64,000 nucleotides of DNA from Deltaproteobacteria bacterium (GTDB lineage Bacteria > Myxococcota_A > Polyangia > Polyangiales > Ga0077539): positions 35,519 to 99,518 of the forward strand of contig JAUXYJ010000006.1 of the NCBI GenBank assembly GCA_030694465.1, in the 5' to 3' direction. Made by a program: the position numbers and the translations under genes. How positions within the stretch are numbered: the stretch's first letter is position 1; each line of letters begins with the position of its first letter. The notes under the pieces were generated by a model. That model was not told the DNA's origin and searched no databases. It saw nothing but the letters and a program-made list of their open reading frames with translations. This document shows positions 63,205 through 64,000 of the stretch, in pieces.

Positions 63205-63388
63205 CAGCGGACCTCTTCGATGATCGTCTTGAGAAGGTGGTTCGCGATGCCTTTCACCTGCACTTGGTGATCGGTTTATTCTCCAATGCGGTCGTATAGC
63301 TCTTCAGATACCTTGCAAGGACGTCAAGCTTTGCGTCGGTCCAGTCACCGCCGAAGCGATGGGTGGAGCTTTTGGGTGTCGATCGCAT
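63204..63388 (-). pseudogene. tcmP: Internally deleted three-Cys-motif partner gene (tcmP remnant)
   Basis: Reading the minus strand from ATG at 63388 gives a 44-codon frame ending at 63254 that contains HRFGGDWTDAKLDVL and [14 protein letters not shown]. This matches the conserved start of TcmP proteins (FGG-WT-x-KL...YL-x-YTTAL). After the premature stop another frame, near 63270-63204, encodes [17 protein letters not shown] and stops, overlapping the DUF5131 start as a normal tcmP end would. The catalytic middle is missing. So a large in-gene deletion seems to have joined the two ends out of frame. Not a functional gene. Confidence 0.75.
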
Positions 63389-63797
63389 CTTACGCACAAT
63401 CCCCTTCGTGCGTTCAGTGTTCACGAACCGCGCGACACGGTCAAGGGCCGCGGAGCATGCGGAACGGCGATGGTTTGGGCGCCGCGATGGCGCCGACTTG
63501 GGAGACCGTGAAGACGCTGAACGTGGTCACCAGCTACGGAGTGAGCTTCACGTAGGCTTAGTCCGCAAGAACAACGGCAGCGAGGGCATTGACGAGGGTT
63601 GCTCGCCCGCGCCACTCGCTCACGGTCGCGGCAAGTGAGCCGCCTGCCGCGACGACCTCGCTGAACACCTCGGCGCTCAGGCGACTCCGCGAGCTCTGCA
63701 TTCAACGTGTCCCTTGGCTCATCCTCGCGCTCCTCCCTGCGCGCTTGCCCCCGCCGCGGCACCCAATCCCCGCGGTTTCGCAGGAAATAGCCATTCG
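63389..63797. other. Region without a recognisable gene
   Basis: About 400 bases upstream of the tcmP remnant. Open frames exist on both strands but none shows a ribosome-binding site, normal codon use or a known motif. It may hold the promoter of the former tcmP-DUF5131 operon. Confidence 0.5.
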
Positions 63798-63989
63798 ATC
63801 GCCCGTTTCTCACCTCGGAGGTGCGCTTTGGGCAATCCGATCGCTTGTTTCTCACCTCGGAGGTGCGCTTTGGGGCGATCGGATTGCCCAATGTCATGGT
63901 CCGAGGTGCGCTTTGGGCGATCCGATCGCTACAGAGTGATCCACCGTGGCACACTCTGACCCATTCAATCGCTTCCGGCGCACCTCGGA
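63798..63989. repeat. Short repeat cluster at the right edge
   Basis: Two copies of TTTCTCACCTCGGAGGTGC with CGCTTTGGG after it lie 42 bases apart (63806-63832 and 63848-63874). A third, shorter copy (CCGAGGTGCGCTTTGGGCGA, 63901-63920) and an inverted fragment (CGCACCTCGGA, 63979-63989) follow. Each full copy has a CACCTC-G-GAGGTG hairpin. The array probably continues beyond the window. Confidence 0.8.
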
Positions 63990-64000
63990 CGTAGGGTCAA

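Noticed and set aside
63421..63954. 177-codon minus-strand frame near the right edge
   Set aside because: It runs across the repeat cluster and repeats its translation; no start site or family.
63798..63989. CRISPR array
   Set aside because: Only two full repeats with a spacer of about 15 bases, and the flanks are also similar; no cas genes in the window.

Overview
The window is a gene-dense, high-G+C bacterial chromosome segment with start codons ATG, GTG and occasionally TTG. Its content points to a myxobacterium (Myxococcota, perhaps a Polyangia-type lineage). The evidence is Hanks-type Ser/Thr kinases, one of them fused to an AAA ATPase and TPRs; several nucleotide-cyclase-type domains; Cys-rich repeat proteins with the NCDGNPANGCE signature; a MYXO-CTERM-like surface protein with calcium-binding repeats; and many lipoproteins of unknown function. 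No rRNA gene is present, so the affiliation is an inference from gene content.

Layout. 0-6.3 kb: a 5'-truncated triple-repeat barrel-like protein, a coiled-coil Ser/Thr kinase and a TetR regulator. 6.3-14 kb: MBL hydrolase and D-Ala-D-Ala ligase (overlapping, one operon), CorA, a long Cys-rich repeat protein, a membrane protein and a FabH-like ketoacyl synthase. 14-18.7 kb: pterin dehydratase, an orphan OmpR-type response regulator and a VanZ-like protein in a compact run; then fatty-acid hydroxylase, UppP, mannose-1-phosphate guanylyltransferase and a cNMP-binding protein, which suggests envelope and glycan work. 18.8-26 kb: an EtfD/FadF-like Fe-S membrane oxidoreductase, a 2OG oxygenase, free-Met-R-sulfoxide reductase, a cyclase-FHA protein, a methyltransferase and an SDR. 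26-31.2 kb: an ECF sigma factor followed by a giant protein combining an anti-sigma zinc finger, a membrane segment, FecR, VIT and VWA domains. 31.3-38.9 kb: a DinG/XPD-type helicase lacking one Fe-S cysteine, a MYXO-CTERM protein, acyl-CoA dehydrogenase, ComF and citrate synthase. 38.9-45.2 kb: a two-gene dihaem-cytochrome lipoprotein operon, tRNA-Gln and 4-alpha-glucanotransferase. 45.4-48.7 kb: a Cys-rich protein plus lipoprotein gene pair, partly duplicated in tandem. 49-51.6 kb: livM and a fused livG-livF. 51.6-62.3 kb: MBL protein, a PCL-repeat lipoprotein translationally linked to a cyclase-like protein, a 1425-residue kinase-ATPase-TPR protein, patatin, a Cys-rich lipoprotein and a PEGA-like membrane protein. 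62.4-64 kb: a phage Gp37/Gp68-family (DUF5131) gene with the deleted remains of its usual partner tcmP, then a short tandem repeat cluster at the right edge.

The strongest leads are the sigma factor/VIT-VWA anti-sigma fusion, the PCL-repeat lipoprotein with its coupled cyclase, the decayed tcmP, the tandem duplication at 46.5-48.7 kb, the missing helicase Fe-S cysteine, and a dispersed AT-cored palindromic motif that recurs inside and between genes across the window. Function calls rest on motifs read by eye; no database search was run.
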